Source: Gemmatimonas groenlandica (GTDB lineage Bacteria > Gemmatimonadota > Gemmatimonadetes > Gemmatimonadales > Gemmatimonadaceae). Taken from it: a DNA stretch of 64,000 nucleotides. The stretch is from assembly GCF_013004105.1 (NCBI RefSeq), contig NZ_CP053085.1:4154001-4218000 (forward strand), in the 5' to 3' direction. The notes below the pieces were generated by a model. It saw nothing but the letters and a program-made list of their open reading frames with translations, made no database searches and was not told the origin of the DNA. A program made the position numbers and the translations under genes. This document shows positions 62,151 to 64,000 of the stretch, one piece after another; position 1 is the first letter of the stretch; each line of letters opens with the position of its first letter.

Positions 62151-64000
62151 TCAGAAGGTGTACTTCAGGCTACTGGAATACGTACGCTGCGGAAACGGAT
62201 GAAACAGAAAGTACTTCCGGTTCAGCAGGTTGTCCGCGCCGAGCGACGCCGAAACGTGCGTGCCGAAGCGGTAGTTCGCGTGCGCGTCGGCCACGAACCA
62301 AGCGCTGAATCCCTGATACACGTTGGGGTTCAGATCGGCATTGTCGAGCGTGGTCCATACGGCGTCACTGTAGCGCCCGCCCAGTGAGATTGCGAGCTTC
62401 GACACGGGCCGGTACGTCGCCACGAAGTTGGCGCGCCACTCGGGAATGTTCGGGAGCTGCTTGCCGATGGCCGCGTTGGCCGGCGCCGTGGCGCTGGCGC
62501 GCCCCGACGTCGCCAGCGTACGGGCATCGAGATATGTCGCGCTGCCCGACAGCTCCAGACCGGGGATCAGGACGTCGTGCTCGGATACTACCAGTTCGAC
62601 ACCACGCGCCCGCACATGATCGACATTGGAGATGAACGAATAGAACGTCTGCGATCCGGGAACCAGCGGCTGGAACTGCGAGATGATCGCGTCGTGTACA
62701 TCGTCGTGGAACAGCGCGAGTTGCACGCGACTGCGTGCGAACGCGTGTTCGATGCGCACTTCACTCGCCAGTACGTTGTCCGGCTTGAGGTTCGGATCGG
62801 GCGACGTGAACGTCACCCCAGTCGTCACCAGCTGATACAGCTCGGCAGCCGTGGCAAACCGATAAGCCTTGGCGACCGAGGCGCTGAGTGTCCAATCGCG
62901 TGACATGGTCCACGCCAACGATGCCTTCGGGGAGAAGCGCGACGCGTCGACATCGGGCTGCGTGACACGCGTGCTCCCGTTCACATTCAACCCGTCAAAG
63001 CCGCGCCACTGCTCGTAGCGGCCACCGAGCGTGAGGCGCAGCATGGGCGTGATGCGCCAGTGGTCCTGTACCCACAGCGCGGTCGTGCGCGTCTTGCCGT
63101 CGCCCTGCGACGCCACGGTGGTGGTTACCGGGTCCGACACCCGCCAGTTCGCGGTGTTGTAGGTCGGGTTGGAGAGCGTGTACTGGTCCACATGCGCGCC
63201 GAACGTCACCGTGTGAGCTGCCAACGCGCCACCCTTGTGCCACGCCGCCTTCACATCGGCCGTTCGCCAGCCGGTACCGGAGAGCACCGCAACGCGCCCC
63301 GCGTCGCCGAACGTCGGCGTGGTGGCGGCGGCGGTGGTGGGGAAACGCTGCCGATCGGTGTCCATCGTGTAGCTCGTACCCACGACTTCGACGTCCCAAT
63401 CGCGTTTCGTGTCGGTGCGTAGCGAGAAACTCTGCGCGTTGTGTTGCTGCAGCAGTCCGTAGTTACCGCTCGCGAAGCCGGCGAGTCCCGCGTAGCTGGG
63501 CGCGCCGGTACGCGCGAGATACGTTTCCACGCCGGCGTCCGCGTCGTTCTGCCAGAAACCATACGTGTAGGCAGCACGCATCGTCGGCGTGATGTCGTAC
63601 GCGAGCTTGATCTTCGCATTCGTCATCTGCGTGTGCAGCAGTCCCGTCGCACCCAATACGTTGGCCGCAGCATTCAGCTTGTTGGTGGCGGCATAGCCGC
63701 CGGTGGTATTCGCCGGAAAGGTGGCGCCGGTGACATACGTGAGGGGCTGGCCTTTGCTGTCCTGATAATTGCCGCTGAGCGACACGGTCAGCTTGCCGAA
63801 GCGGTTCGCCACACGGGCCGACGTCTGCGACGTGCCGTACGTGGTGTTGGTACCGTACAGATCGAACGGCATCAGCGACTGCGACTGCGCGATCGAGCCT
63901 TCGAACTTGTCCGGCAGTCGCGTGGTGATCTCCATGACCGCTCCCATCGAGTTGCCGGGATACGCCGCCGAGAACGGGCCGTACATCATGTCCACCCGAT
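62151..64000 (-). CDS. TonB-dependent outer-membrane receptor (5' end outside window)
   Basis: 615 residues visible; the start is beyond the right edge. VDMMYGPFSAAYPGNSMGAV and MEITTRLP form the end of the plug domain (YGP-x-S-A-x-Y-P-G-N-S-M-G pattern). The rest is a 22-strand-like barrel: TRTTALWVQDHWRITPMLRL followed by TLGGRYEQW, KAYRFATAAELYQLVTTGVT, LKPDNVLASEVRIEHAFARS, ending LNRKYFLFHPFPQRTYSSSL followed by KYTF with terminal Phe. It imports a ligand using TonB and the proton motive force. Ligand unknown; association with TlpA and the copper/haem protein suggests a metal, haem or a metal-binding compound. Transcribed towards TlpA. Confidence 0.92.
   Translation of the reverse strand, partial: RVDMMYGPFSAAYPGNSMGAVMEITTRLPDKFEGSIAQSQSLMPFDLYGTNTTYGTSQTSARVANRFGKLTVSLSGNYQDSKGQPLTYVTGATFPANTTGGYAATNKLNAAANVLGATGLLHTQMTNAKIKLAYDITPTMRAAYTYGFWQNDADAGVETYLARTGAPSYAGLAGFASGNYGLLQQHNAQSFSLRTDTKRDWDVEVVGTSYTMDTDRQRFPTTAAATTPTFGDAGRVAVLSGTGWRTADVKAAWHKGGALAAHTVTFGAHVDQYTLSNPTYNTANWRVSDPVTTTVASQGDGKTRTTALWVQDHWRITPMLRLTLGGRYEQWRGFDGLNVNGSTRVTQPDVDASRFSPKASLAWTMSRDWTLSASVAKAYRFATAAELYQLVTTGVTFTSPDPNLKPDNVLASEVRIEHAFARSRVQLALFHDDVHDAIISQFQPLVPGSQTFYSFISNVDHVRARGVELVVSEHDVLIPGLELSGSATYLDARTLATSGRASATAPANAAIGKQLPNIPEWRANFVATYRPVSKLAISLGGRYSDAVWTTLDNADLNPNVYQGFSAWFVADAHANYRFGTHVSASLGADNLLNRKYFLFHPFPQRTYSSSLKYTF

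Noticed and set aside
62151-64000. Assignment of the TonB receptor to copper uptake
   Set aside because: Neighbouring genes suggest a metal link, but no copper-coordinating Cys/Met motif known from OprC-type receptors could be identified.

Overview
The window is GC-rich, densely coding DNA (64 kb, about 60 genes). It most resembles a chromosome of the phylum Gemmatimonadota (Gemmatimonas-like). That placement rests on style: a Ser/Thr-kinase TPR tail of the kind common there, a DUF5916 outer-membrane-type protein, many small secreted proteins and lipoproteins, DinB-like and LuxR proteins, and many GTG starts. No rRNA or tRNA gene, CRISPR array, insertion sequence or prophage was seen. Both ends cut genes: a kinase/TPR protein on the left and a TonB-dependent receptor on the right.

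Layout. 0-5 kb: TPR tail, two small secreted proteins, then a minus-strand SDR-CIA30 pair and a CHRD lipoprotein. 5-8.3 kb: katG and divergent oxyR, with an OxyR-type site between them. 8.3-8.6 kb: a long inverted repeat. 8.6-11.8 kb: DUF4342, a RibD-like reductase, a glyoxalase-fold protein and gamma-glutamyltransferase. 11.9-12.7 kb: a ribbon-helix-helix/nucleotidyltransferase pair. 12.7-18.6 kb: an NAD-linked formate dehydrogenase operon (fused FdsG-FdsB, FdsA, FdhD, FdsD). 18.7-24.2 kb: secreted proteins, DUF5916, an aminotransferase and DUF1569. 24.2-25.2 kb: a decayed Ser/Thr kinase gene, then a Phd/VapC toxin-antitoxin pair with a clear promoter-operator. 25.3-28.2 kb: a four-gene cluster of ECF sigma factor, catalytically dead HtrA-PDZ protein, intact trypsin-like protease and LuxR regulator, divergent from a second LuxR gene. 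29-42 kb: small-molecule and repair genes (GrpB, epimerase, methyltransferase, AlkA-like glycosylase, DinB proteins), a DUF2809-thioesterase-GH63 operon, an exported HpcH/HpaI aldolase-like protein, an RluA-type pseudouridine synthase and an NmrA-like protein. 42-50 kb: a bacterial actin-fragmin-kinase-like protein, M28 peptidase, cyclophilin, spermidine-synthase-like protein, and a membrane glycosyltransferase coupled to a phosphodiesterase-like protein. 50-58 kb: a truncated 2'-5' RNA ligase-like gene, a TPR-LuxR regulator, a methyltransferase, a zinc-ribbon/SDR fusion and an ankyrin protein. 58-64 kb: a cytochrome c/copper-monooxygenase-like protein and a sialidase-like propeller, TlpA lipoprotein and TonB-receptor cluster.

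How the genes work together. KatG and OxyR form a peroxide-defence unit. OxyR keeps both redox cysteines at the Escherichia coli positions 199 and 208, and a tetranucleotide array of OxyR type lies against its own start codon. The Fds operon would oxidise formate with NAD+. The sigma/HtrA cluster looks like an envelope-stress or surface-signalling module with a pseudoprotease partner and is the best candidate for an undescribed system. A recurring feature is a -10 hexamer followed by exactly five bases and then ATG (oxyR, the Phd antitoxin and the ribbon-helix-helix gene), which suggests leaderless mRNAs for autoregulated genes.
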